Positions 1 to 6,939 of a stretch of 20,178 nucleotides of DNA are shown here, piece by piece. The stretch covers positions 1 to 20,178 of the forward strand of contig JAEEZO010000049.1 of the NCBI GenBank assembly GCA_016291895.1, read 5' to 3'. Origin of the DNA: Caryophanales bacterium (GTDB lineage: Bacteria > Bacillota_I > Bacilli_A > RF39 > UBA660). Position numbers and translations under genes: made by a program. How positions within the stretch are numbered: the stretch's first letter is position 1; the number at the start of each line of letters is the position of its first letter. The notes beneath the pieces were generated by a model that was not told where the DNA came from, did no database searches, and saw only the letters and a list, made by a program, of their open reading frames with translations.

Positions 1-719
1 CCTAATGGAGGAGTTTGTACATGTAAATATCCTCTTTTAATTTCTTTATCTCTTATATATGTTTCTAATTGATTCCATAAAGTAAATCCATTTGGTAAGT
101 ACATAGGTAAACCTCTACCTACTAAATCACTCATCATATAAATACCTAAGTCTTTGCCTAGTTTTCTATGATCTCTTTGTTTTGCTTCTTCTAATTCTTG
201 TAGGTGGTTATTTAAAGATTCTTCATCTTTAAAACATACACCATAAACTCTTTGAAGCATTTTGTTTTTTGAATCACCTTTCCAGTATGCACCAGAGAAT
301 TTAGTTAATTTGAAATTTTTACATTCTTTAACTGTTTCTACATGTGGTCCACGACATAGATCAGTGTAATCACCTTGAGTATAGCAAGTAATATTAGTTG
401 AATCATCCATATTATTAATTAAATCAATTTTATATGGATCATCTTTAAACATATCAAGAGCTTCTTCACGACTTAATTCATGTCTTACAATTCTTTTACC
501 ATCTTTACTAATTTTCTTCATTTCTTTTTCAATAAGTGGTAAATCCTCTTCGGTAATTACTTTATCTCCTAAATCAATATCATAATAGAAACCTTCATCA
601 ATAACTGGTCCTACCCAAAATTTAGCTTCAGGATATAAATGTTTAATAGCTTGTGCCATTAAGTGTGCACATGAATGATTTAACTTATTTAAATATTCAT
701 CTTCTTTAATATTTTTCAT
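1..719 (-). CDS. thrS: Threonine--tRNA ligase, 5' part (gene runs off the left edge)
   Basis: Charges tRNA-Thr with threonine in the cytoplasm. The first 239 codons are present; the catalytic core lies beyond base 1. The protein opens directly into the editing domain: the HxxxH metal-site pattern is H15 and H19 (NHSCAH), and the partner motif DLCRGPH gives D120, C122 and H126. Family motifs GPVIDEGFYYDI, GAYWKGDSKNKMLQR and HRKLGKDL follow in the expected order. The start at 717-719 is well supported, with AGGAGG a few bases upstream. That start leaves no room for the N-terminal TGS domain of most bacterial ThrRS, whose editing histidines lie near residue 73 in E. coli. As I recall, mycoplasma ThrRS is similarly short. 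Expression is controlled by the T-box leader upstream. Identity is very sure; absence of TGS is read directly from the start region. Confidence 0.97.
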   Translation of the reverse strand, partial: MKNIKEDEYLNKLNHSCAHLMAQAIKHLYPEAKFWVGPVIDEGFYYDIDLGDKVITEEDLPLIEKEMKKISKDGKRIVRHELSREEALDMFKDDPYKIDLINNMDDSTNITCYTQGDYTDLCRGPHVETVKECKNFKLTKFSGAYWKGDSKNKMLQRVYGVCFKDEESLNNHLQELEEAKQRDHRKLGKDLGIYMMSDLVGRGLPMYLPNGFTLWNQLETYIRDKEIKRGYLHVQTPPL

Positions 720-732
720 AAATCCTCCTATA

Positions 733-930
733 AAGAAAAAAAGAATGGTACTTGAAGGAGTCTTGTAGACGGTACCATCCTTTTATAACTTAATTCATAT
801 AACGGTCTTCCCGGGATATTATTAATATCCTATTCATAGGTAGTAGCTTACTTATTAAATTATTAGTTTACACCAACCACTAACTCTCTTTAAATCTTTT
901 AAGCAGTCTCGTCCTAATCAAAATATTTAT
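733..930 (-). promoter_or_regulatory. T-box riboswitch leader of thrS
   Basis: On the minus strand the leader contains the conserved T-box core AAGGATGGTACCGTC (782-768). It folds as a classic antiterminator: helix A1 pairs AGGA (781-778) with TCCT (759-756), the bulge carries TGGT (777-774) to pair with an uncharged tRNA acceptor end, and helix A2 pairs GTCT (770-767) with AGAC (763-760). The competing terminator is listed separately. Upstream, GAGAGTTAGTGGTTGGTG (near 870-890) resembles the Stem I distal region, and TACTACCTATGAATAGG holds a threonine specifier, ACC (841-839) or ACT (844-842). Uncharged tRNA-Thr should therefore switch on thrS. The exact specifier is uncertain; the T-box assignment itself is strong. 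Confidence 0.92.
736..780 (-). terminator. T-box intrinsic terminator before thrS
   Basis: GGATGGTAC (780-772) pairs with GTACCATTC (751-743) as a 9-bp stem followed by seven T on the minus strand (742-736). The stem uses the TGGT bases of the antiterminator, so the two structures exclude each other, as expected for a T-box. Confidence 0.9.
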
Positions 931-936
931 AATTCT

Positions 937-964
937 ATTATAGTCACAATTATTGAATTGTCAA
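937..964 (-). promoter_or_regulatory. Sigma-A promoter of thrS
   Basis: Perfect -35 TTGACA (964-959) and perfect -10 TATAAT (942-937) are separated by 16 bp. The TGA inside the -35 is the stop codon of the upstream surface-protein gene. The spacer contains the inverted repeat ACAATT-attg-AATTGT (946-961, plus strand), which could be an operator or chance. Transcription would start near 930 and produce the T-box leader. Confidence 0.88.
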
Positions 965-2928
965 CTATTTAATAAAGATCCTTTAATTACATTAGAATTA
1001 CTTGATTTGGTAGCAATAATTCTATCGATATTTGTTGTATTATTCGAATAGTTTACAATAACTTCTGAATTATTAGTAGTTGATGTTGAATTAAAAGCAT
1101 TATTATAACTTGTTGGATTAGTATAAATATTAATTGTACCATTTAAATTTGAAGCAGAACTAAATGCCCTATAAATACTACTTGCATATACTTTAAATGT
1201 TCCGATATCAACTGGTTGAGAAGCATATGTTCCAAGTTGAAAGAACATATAATCCATATTTGTTACTTTTGATGTATTCCAATTTGATAAATCACCTATA
1301 ATAACATTTTCTGCATATCTTCCTGAACCAGAAAACATACTATACATTTTTTCAACATTAGAAACATTCCAATTATTCAATCCAATATATTCTACGAAAG
1401 ATCCAGCATAATTTGTTTCACCAATATAACATCCAGCTAAATAGAACATACTATCCATATCTGTTACATTTGATGTATCCCAACCTGTAAAATTAAGTTT
1501 TAAACTATTTTTGCCAGTATTTCCAAAGTTATGAAACATTCCATTCATATTAGTTACACTAGATGTATCCCAATCACTAAAATCAAGATCAATATCATAC
1601 GTATAATAAAAGGCATGATTGAACATATTATTCATATTTTCTACACCTGACGTATTCCATTTTTTTACGATTAGTTCTGTCTTATAACTACCTGGTGCAA
1701 AATCATAAAACATATATTGAAGATTCTTGATATTTGATAAATCCCATCCAGTTAAATCAATTTTCATGTCTCTAGTTCGAGAAGCAAAACTTGAAAACAA
1801 ACGTTCTACACTTGCGTTTTCATTAATTGCCCAATTATGTATTTTCATATCTAAACTATATGCATTATTTGCAAGTGAACTAAAAGCATAAGATAAATCA
1901 GTTACTTTAGATGTATCCCAGTTAGAAGCATCCAATTTAAATGATGAAGAATTATATCCCGTACTAGAGAAAATATAACTCATATTTGTTGCAAGAGATG
2001 TATTCAATCTTTTTAAATCAACCTCTTCTACTTTCTGAAAATACGAAAACGCATATGAACTATTTGGATTAGCTTTAACGCCACCTTCTTGTCCTAGATA
2101 AAGCTCATATAAGCCATTATTATCAATATCTGTATACCATGCTATAACAGATTCATTTTGTTCAGCTGATGCATCCCAACTATCTATGGCATTATCTGGA
2201 ATATTTATAATATCATAGGCAATAATCTTTTCAAAAGAATCTCTTGATATGTTTTTACCAAAGGTTGTGCTTCGGTCACTATTAACCATTAGTATTCCAT
2301 CCTTTTTTGTAGGATCATCAATTTGAACAGTCGTATTCCATACTTCTTGATATTTATCGTATTGACTTGTTTCAACTGTTATATCTAACTTATATTTCCC
2401 ACCACCGTAACCTGTTGTTTCTGTTGTACAAGTGGTTGTATGTGTAGAATCATTAGTTGTACAATTCTTTGAATAATCAGTTACAACATTAGGATTAAAG
2501 GTAACTGATTCTGTTAAGGAAGTAGTACTCTCATCTTTATCTAATGGTCTTACATAGTAATAATATCCACCATTATAGATCCACTTAATATCTTTATCAA
2601 AAGCAAAATTAATAATGGCTGCTTGATTACCTTCACGATCAACAAGAGATAATGGATTACCACTTGAATCTTCCCAACTCTCTTCTAATTTTACTCTTAC
2701 TACTGCTTTTGTATCACCACGGTTTGTTGCAATAACTTCTTTTGGTGTAGTAGTACCTGGCATCCAATCATTAGGACTCTCAAATTTTTCTTTAGTTTCC
2801 ATTATGTAATTTGATGTATTAAAAACATTATTAAAAGTATCTCTACTAGAATAGTAGGCTACTGTAACGCCTATACATCCTATTAAAAATACCATTAATA
2901 TTCCAAGTAACATTTTCTTATTTTTCAT
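961..2928 (-). CDS. Secreted DUF285 (BspA-like) surface protein with a SipW/TasA-like N-terminus
   Basis: 655 residues. The N-terminus is a secretion signal (KNKK, then a hydrophobic stretch to about residue 25) leading into AYYSSRDTFNNVF, which resembles the AYFTD region of TasA/camelysin-type SipW-dependent proteins. The same stretch holds a lipobox-like LIGC (15-18), so lipoprotein processing is also possible. Residues about 26-210 look like a beta-rich domain of that class. From about residue 300 to 590 there are repeated units of the form WDTSxVTNMxxMF (for example WDTSSVTNMNGMF), the signature of DUF285, a family of leucine-rich-repeat-like units found on mycoplasma and other bacterial surface proteins. 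There is no C-terminal sorting signal. The ribosome binding site GGGAGAG supports the start. No terminator is seen before the thrS promoter, which overlaps its stop. A role in adhesion or host interaction is inference. Confidence 0.88.
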   Translation of the reverse strand: MKNKKMLLGILMVFLIGCIGVTVAYYSSRDTFNNVFNTSNYIMETKEKFESPNDWMPGTTTPKEVIATNRGDTKAVVRVKLEESWEDSSGNPLSLVDREGNQAAIINFAFDKDIKWIYNGGYYYYVRPLDKDESTTSLTESVTFNPNVVTDYSKNCTTNDSTHTTTCTTETTGYGGGKYKLDITVETSQYDKYQEVWNTTVQIDDPTKKDGILMVNSDRSTTFGKNISRDSFEKIIAYDIINIPDNAIDSWDASAEQNESVIAWYTDIDNNGLYELYLGQEGGVKANPNSSYAFSYFQKVEEVDLKRLNTSLATNMSYIFSSTGYNSSSFKLDASNWDTSKVTDLSYAFSSLANNAYSLDMKIHNWAINENASVERLFSSFASRTRDMKIDLTGWDLSNIKNLQYMFYDFAPGSYKTELIVKKWNTSGVENMNNMFNHAFYYTYDIDLDFSDWDTSSVTNMNGMFHNFGNTGKNSLKLNFTGWDTSNVTDMDSMFYLAGCYIGETNYAGSFVEYIGLNNWNVSNVEKMYSMFSGSGRYAENVIIGDLSNWNTSKVTNMDYMFFQLGTYASQPVDIGTFKVYASSIYRAFSSASNLNGTINIYTNPTSYNNAFNSTSTTNNSEVIVNYSNNTTNIDRIIATKSSNSNVIKGSLLNS

Positions 2929-3009
2929 ATACTCTCCCTACTATTTAGTATATCATGACAAGTGAATACAATATATAAAACAATAAGTATCTATTAGTAA
3001 AATATGTAA

Positions 3010-3036
3010 ATAAAAAGATAAGTATTTCTACTTATC
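3010..3036 (-). terminator. Intrinsic terminator after comEB
   Basis: GATAAGTA (3017-3024) and TACTTATC (3029-3036) form an 8-bp stem with a 4-base loop. On the minus strand it is followed by TTTTTATTT. The hairpin contains the last codons and the TAG stop of comEB. Confidence 0.8.
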
Positions 3037-3555
3037 ATTTTCTAATTTTATATTAATTTCTTTATCCATTTCTAAATGAGAACATTTAACGCCACATTGT
3101 TTAAACATAGACTTACTAGCTTTTACACTATCTGTTTCACACTTGATACCTTCTTTATTTTTAAATTTATCTCTTAAGAAAATAACTTCTTTAATACCAC
3201 TTTGAATTATTAATTTTGCACATTCATTACATGGGAATAAATCAACATATATTTTAGCGCCTTCTAGTTCTTTTCTCGTTCCACGATAATTAAGTATAGC
3301 GTTCATTTCTGCATGACATACATATGCATATTTAGTATTTAAGAAGTCTCCTTCTCTTTCCCATGGAAAAGTATCATCTGGAAAACCATTAGGCGCTCCA
3401 TTATAACCAATTGATAAAATTCTATTATCACCTGATACGATACAAGCTCCAACTTGAGTACTCGGATCTTTACTTCTCATACTTGATAATTGAGCAATGG
3501 CCATAAAATATTCATCCCAACTTAAATGATCTTTTCTTTGTTTATTAATTTTCAT
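3028..3555 (-). CDS. comEB: Deoxycytidylate (dCMP) deaminase, ComEB family
   Basis: Zinc-dependent deamination of dCMP to dUMP, feeding thymidylate synthesis in the cytoplasm. The zinc and catalytic motifs are complete: H81-A-E83 (CHAEMNAIL) and P108-C-N-E-C112 (PCNEC). The early motif [11 protein letters not shown] and the substrate-region motif [12 protein letters not shown] are typical of dCMP deaminases rather than cytidine deaminases. At 175 residues the length is a little above the usual 150-170, with a short charged C-terminal tail. The start overlaps the end of mtaB by 11 bases and is preceded by AGGAGA, so the two genes are co-transcribed. The name comEB follows the Bacillus homologue; a link to competence should not be inferred from it. 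Confidence 0.95.
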   Translation of the reverse strand: MKINKQRKDHLSWDEYFMAIAQLSSMRSKDPSTQVGACIVSGDNRILSIGYNGAPNGFPDDTFPWEREGDFLNTKYAYVCHAEMNAILNYRGTRKELEGAKIYVDLFPCNECAKLIIQSGIKEVIFLRDKFKNKEGIKCETDSVKASKSMFKQCGVKCSHLEMDKEINIKLENDK

Positions 3556-4819
3556 ATAATTCTCCTATTAAAAAGTTCTCTTCTCTTTTCTTTATTATAA
3601 CATTATACATCTTATTATGCTCAAGTTCTTTGTTAACTTTTACTTCTAAATAATTACCAGTATGACCTGTTGATACTCCATCTTTAATCGTTTCTACTAA
3701 AATTTCCACATTTTTGTTAATAAATTTATCTAAATAATTATGTTCTAGTTCATTACTTAATTCAATTAATTTCGAAACTCTTTCTTTTTTTATTCTTTCA
3801 TCAATTTGATTAGGCATCAAATCAGCTTTTGTACCATGACGTCTCGAATAAGGGAAAACATGAATTTTACTAAAACCTATTTCTCTTGCGAAAGATAGCG
3901 TTTCATTAAACAATTCATCAGTCTCACCTGGGAAACCTACAATAATATCTGTTGTGATAGATAAATCAGGTTTAACACTTCGAAGCTCTTTAATTTTATT
4001 ACGATAATAATCTAAATCATATTTACGATTCATTGATTTTAAAATAGGATCACTACCTGCTTGAAGAGGAATATGTAAATGAGGAACAATAATATCACTA
4101 TTTTTGAATACTTTAATAAAATCGTCATTTAGTTCTGTTATTTCAATAGATGATATACGAAGTCTTTTTAACTTTTTAATTTTAATTATCTCTTCTAATA
4201 AACTTGGAAAAGTAACACCACTATCTTCACCATAATGGCCTGTATGAATACCTGTTAATACTACTTCTTGATATCCATTATTTGTTAAACACTTGATTTC
4301 ATCAAGGACAGTATCTTTATCTTTACTTCGACATTTACCTCTTGTAAAAGGGATTATACAGTAACTACAAAAGTTTTCACATCCATCTTGAATTTTAACA
4401 AAAGCTCTTGTTCTACTAGACATATTTTTAATAAACATATCTTCAAACTTTTTATCAAAGTCATCATACAATAATTTCTTTTTTTCTTTATTCTTTATAT
4501 AATTTTCAACTAATTCATATACTCTATTTTTATCTTTATTTCCAATAATAATATCGATATCAGGATTATCATAATCTTTATTAGCTTCGATAAAGCATCC
4601 CATTACAACAATAATACTATCTGGGTTTTCTCTTGCAATTCGATTAATTACTTTTCTTGATTTCGCATCACTATTATTCGTTACACTACAAGTATTAATA
4701 ACATAAACATCAGCTTTGTCATTAACTATTTCATAGCCATGATCTAAAAAAGTACTTAAAATATATTCATTTTCATAAGTATTAACTTTACAACCTAATG
4801 CTATTCCTCTAATCTTCAT
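3545..4819 (-). CDS. mtaB: tRNA N6-threonylcarbamoyladenosine (t6A37) methylthiotransferase MtaB
   Basis: Radical SAM enzyme that converts t6A to ms2t6A at position 37 of tRNAs reading ANN codons. The N-terminal UPF0004 domain carries the three cluster cysteines C10 (LGCKVN), C44 (NTCSVTN) and C75 (MGCF). The radical SAM domain has the CxxxCxxC motif at C147, C151 and C154 (GCENFCSYC). [17 protein letters not shown] and IVGFPGET follow, and a TRAM-like region occupies the last 60 residues or so. GCKVN (not GCQMN) and NTCSVT separate it from MiaB, which is also encoded here. The 424-residue length is normal. GGAGG precedes the ATG, but this ribosome binding site directly abuts the U-run of an upstream terminator hairpin. 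Confidence 0.95.
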   Translation of the reverse strand: MKIRGIALGCKVNTYENEYILSTFLDHGYEIVNDKADVYVINTCSVTNNSDAKSRKVINRIARENPDSIIVVMGCFIEANKDYDNPDIDIIIGNKDKNRVYELVENYIKNKEKKKLLYDDFDKKFEDMFIKNMSSRTRAFVKIQDGCENFCSYCIIPFTRGKCRSKDKDTVLDEIKCLTNNGYQEVVLTGIHTGHYGEDSGVTFPSLLEEIIKIKKLKRLRISSIEITELNDDFIKVFKNSDIIVPHLHIPLQAGSDPILKSMNRKYDLDYYRNKIKELRSVKPDLSITTDIIVGFPGETDELFNETLSFAREIGFSKIHVFPYSRRHGTKADLMPNQIDERIKKERVSKLIELSNELEHNYLDKFINKNVEILVETIKDGVSTGHTGNYLEVKVNKELEHNKMYNVIIKKREENFLIGELYEN

Positions 4820-4828
4820 AAAACCTCC

Positions 4829-4858
4829 AAAAAAAAGAATTAAATAATTAATTCTTTT
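4829..4858 (-). terminator. Intrinsic terminator between the small membrane protein gene and mtaB
   Basis: AAAAGAATTAA (4833-4843) pairs with TTAATTCTTTT (4848-4858), an 11-bp stem with a 4-base loop, followed on the minus strand by eight T (4836-4829). The T run runs straight into the GGAGG of mtaB, so a working terminator would limit mtaB expression to readthrough or to a promoter inside the upstream gene. Confidence 0.8.
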
Positions 4859-5126
4859 ATATTCTACATGTTGCTATATCTATCCATCCTAAAACCATAT
4901 TAATAATATTAGGAGTAAAGAATAGTAATAATAACCCTATAAATCTTTTTAAACTATTTTGATTTGCTTTCTTAAAAGAACCATCTGCTGAAAAAACAAC
5001 TTTTGCATATTCCAAACTAGTAAACACCAAAAATAATACTACAGCTAATATTTTTAATGGTGTTGATATTGTTCCATCTATAAAATCGATTAAATTTCCA
5101 ACGGTTTTACATGCATCTAAAATCAT
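4857..5126 (-). CDS. Small two-helix membrane protein of unknown function
   Basis: 89 residues with two hydrophobic segments, about 24-42 (LKILAVVLFLVFTSLEYAKVV) and 60-80 (RFIGLLLLFFTPNIINMVLGW), joined by a short loop with ADGSFKKANQNSLKR. There is one cysteine near each end (C6 and C87). The layout, a short polar loop followed by KR and a second helix with P-x-I-I-N, resembles small VirB2/TrbC-like pilin subunits, but the match is to topology only and I would not name it. The start is preceded by AAGGAGA, and it has its own promoter and terminator, so it appears to be a single-gene transcript. No secretion ATPase or other conjugation gene is seen in this window. Existence of the gene is well supported; function is unknown. 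Confidence 0.75.
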   Translation of the reverse strand: MILDACKTVGNLIDFIDGTISTPLKILAVVLFLVFTSLEYAKVVFSADGSFKKANQNSLKRFIGLLLLFFTPNIINMVLGWIDIATCRI

Positions 5127-5148
5127 AACAATCTCCTTTTTTATTCAT

Positions 5149-5176
5149 ATTATAACATAATTTTTATCGATGTAAA
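5149..5176 (-). promoter_or_regulatory. Promoter of the small membrane protein gene
   Basis: -35 TTTACA (5176-5171) and -10 TATAAT (5154-5149) are separated by 16 bp. The -35 lies inside the last codons of the upstream gene. The ATG at 5124-5126 follows 23 bases after the -10. Confidence 0.65.
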
Positions 5177-5904
5177 TTATTATGAGCTATTTCTAAATCA
5201 GTTAAGAAGTCCTCTTCTTCTTCTACAAATAAATCACTTGTTGTATCACGTACAGTGTCATATGCTTTAACAACAGATACATCTTCTTTTTTATTTTGTA
5301 CATCATTATATTTTTGAATTACTTCTTGAATCGTTATAGGTTCATCTCCATCATCATATTGAACAGGTTCATTACTTTCATATAATTTATCACTAACTTT
5401 CATTAACTCATCTAAACTAATAATAGCATTTTCTTCTTGTTCCATTTCAAAGTTAGTAATTGTATCTTGTAAAGATATATCTTTTTCTTCTTGAAGTCTT
5501 TCTTCTACTTTTTGAAGTTCTTCTCTTGCTTCTTCTCTTGTCATTGCTTCTTTATAGATAATTTCATCTTTAGTAGGAACAATAACCTCTTCTTCTTCAA
5601 AGAAAGGATCTAAATCTTTTTCTTCTTCAAAAATGATTTCACTTTCTTCTAAGATAGGTTTTACTTCCTTAGGAGCTTCTATTACTTCTACATTCTTTGT
5701 ATTAACTTCGTATTCAGGCTCACTCTCAATATATAAGATATCATCATCTTTAATTGTTTCTTTATCAACATTTTTTGTTACAACAGTAACTTTATTTTTA
5801 CTTCTTAAATAATCTTTTATATCAATAACTGTTAAAACAACAAAAATAATTAAAATAACACTAACAACAAGAATTAATAATATTATTTCACTAGTTGTAA
5901 ACAT
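5164..5904 (-). CDS. Membrane-anchored acidic protein of unknown function
   Basis: About 246 residues. The N-terminus is a single long hydrophobic segment (TSEIILLILVVSVILIIFVV, residues about 4-28) followed by a basic stretch (KDYLRSKNK). By the positive-inside rule this places the rest in the cytoplasm. The remaining 200 residues are very rich in glutamate and aspartate, with EEEKD and FEEEEV runs and a likely helical part with EAMTREEAREELQKVEERLQ. I chose the ATG at 5902-5904 rather than the one at 5917-5919. It lies two bases after the rsmE stop and has GGATGGTG upstream, whereas the earlier ATG has no ribosome binding site. An RsmE partner role is not implied by the adjacency. The shape recalls membrane-tethered cytoplasmic scaffolds, but no family is recognised. 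Confidence 0.75.
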   Translation of the reverse strand: MFTTSEIILLILVVSVILIIFVVLTVIDIKDYLRSKNKVTVVTKNVDKETIKDDDILYIESEPEYEVNTKNVEVIEAPKEVKPILEESEIIFEEEKDLDPFFEEEEVIVPTKDEIIYKEAMTREEAREELQKVEERLQEEKDISLQDTITNFEMEQEENAIISLDELMKVSDKLYESNEPVQYDDGDEPITIQEVIQKYNDVQNKKEDVSVVKAYDTVRDTTSDLFVEEEEDFLTDLEIAHNNLHR

Positions 5905-5906
5905 AA

Positions 5907-6617
5907 TTACACCATCCATTCATAATTAAACATACTTAGTACCATCAGTGATGCAGTTTCCGTTCTTAATACACGATTTCCTAAAGATACAAGAATAAAT
6001 CCATTATTTTTAAAGATTTCTTCTTCTTTTTCGGTAAAACCACCTTCTGGTCCTATCACTACCATAATTGTATCACATTTAGGATACTTCTGTATGATAT
6101 TTTTCATATTATTTACTTTTTCATTCACGGAACATACGATTTTTAAATCACATTCAAAATTTATTAAATCATTAATATTATGAAATTCTAAAACTTCAGG
6201 AATGATATTTCTTTTTGATTGTTCACTTGCTTCTTTAACTATTTTTTGCCATCTATTTATTTTTTTATCACTTTTACCATTATCTTTTATAACACTATTA
6301 GTAGCTAGATAAGGTATAAAAGAGAAAGCCCCTAGTTCTGTTCCTTTTTGAAGAATATAATCCATCTTCTGTTCATTAACTAAACTTTGACAAATATATA
6401 TTTTTTTATTAAATTCGTTATTTTCATTAAGTTTTTTATCTATTTCACAAACAACAGGATTAAATGATACTATTTTTGATATATATGTTTCTTTATTATA
6501 AACAACTTCTACTAAATCGCCTAAATTCATTCTCATTACTTTTGTAATATGATAACTATCATCATTTGATAAAGTAAATTTATTATTATTTAGTTCACGA
6601 CAAAAATACCTTTGCAT
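5907..6617 (-). CDS. rsmE: 16S rRNA (uracil-1498-N3)-methyltransferase
   Basis: Methylates N3 of U1498 in 16S rRNA using SAM; member of the SPOUT (trefoil-knot) superfamily. An N-terminal PUA-like region (residues 1-70, starting MQRYF) is followed by the family motifs QKGTELG (about 90-96), the KIVKEASEQSKR helix, IGPEGGFTEKE (about 187-197) and the knot motif LGNRVLRTETA (about 212-222). The length of 236 residues is close to the usual 240-250. GGTGAT lies just before the ATG. The stop lies immediately before, or overlaps, the start of the acidic membrane protein gene, so they form one transcript. Confidence 0.95.
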   Translation of the reverse strand: MQRYFCRELNNNKFTLSNDDSYHITKVMRMNLGDLVEVVYNKETYISKIVSFNPVVCEIDKKLNENNEFNKKIYICQSLVNEQKMDYILQKGTELGAFSFIPYLATNSVIKDNGKSDKKINRWQKIVKEASEQSKRNIIPEVLEFHNINDLINFECDLKIVCSVNEKVNNMKNIIQKYPKCDTIMVVIGPEGGFTEKEEEIFKNNGFILVSLGNRVLRTETASLMVLSMFNYEWMV

Positions 6618-6632
6618 AATATCACCAAGTTA

Positions 6633-6638
6633 ATTATA
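6633..6638 (-). promoter_or_regulatory. Likely -10 element of rsmE
   Basis: A perfect TATAAT (6638-6633 on the minus strand) lies 15 bases before the rsmE ATG. The -35 (about TGGTAA) is poor, so only the -10 is called. It would give a leader of roughly 10 bases. Confidence 0.45.
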
Positions 6639-6735
6639 TGACTTTTTTACTACTTTTACCACCATTTTGTTTGACTTATAAAGGATATTATGATAAAGTT
6701 AATAACGAATGACGCCCAAAAAGGAGGGATTTATA

Positions 6736-6921
6736 ATGGCAAGCAAAGCAACAGGTAAGAAACCTATGTTTGGTAATCGTAGAAGTCATGCTCTTAATGC
6801 TACAAGACATGTACAAAAATTAAACTTACAAAATGTAACACTAACTGATGGTACAAAAGTTAAAGTTACTGCAAGAGAAGCTAAAAGATATAAAAAAGAT
6901 ATGAAATCTATCGCTGAATAG
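6736..6921 (+). CDS. rpmB: Large ribosomal subunit protein bL28
   Basis: Structural protein of the 50S subunit. The 61-residue sequence starts MASKATGKKPMFGN and has the family motif GNRRSHALNATRHVQKLNLQ followed by VTLTDGTKVKVTAREAKRYKK. The true start is the ATG at 6736-6738, preceded by AAGGAGGG at the right distance; an earlier in-frame ATG at 6709 would add nine non-family residues and overlap the ribosome binding site. There is no zinc-ribbon cysteine pair. It is the only plus-strand gene in the window and appears monocistronic. A candidate promoter lies near 6668-6696 (TTGTTTGACT, TATGATAA), but spacing is not canonical. Its 3' end is built into a terminator shared with the convergent DUF2130 gene. 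Confidence 0.96.
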   Translation: MASKATGKKPMFGNRRSHALNATRHVQKLNLQNVTLTDGTKVKVTAREAKRYKKDMKSIAE

Positions 6922-6939
6922 TTCATATCTTTTTCTTTT
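6892..6939. terminator. Bidirectional terminator between rpmB and the DUF2130 gene
   Basis: AGATATGAA (6897-6905) pairs with TTCATATCT (6922-6930), a 9-bp stem whose loop contains the rpmB stop codon. On the plus strand it is followed by TTTTCTTTT; on the minus strand it is followed by a T run from 6896-6892. It can therefore stop both convergent transcripts. Confidence 0.8.

Noticed and set aside
961..2928. Mycoplasma genetic code (TGA as tryptophan)
   Set aside because: Tryptophans in recognised proteins are TGG and TGA ends the DUF285 and RluA-type genes at the expected places.
6709..6735. N-terminal extension of L28 from an upstream ATG
   Set aside because: The extension contains the ribosome binding site of the real ATG at 6736, and the added residues are unlike L28.
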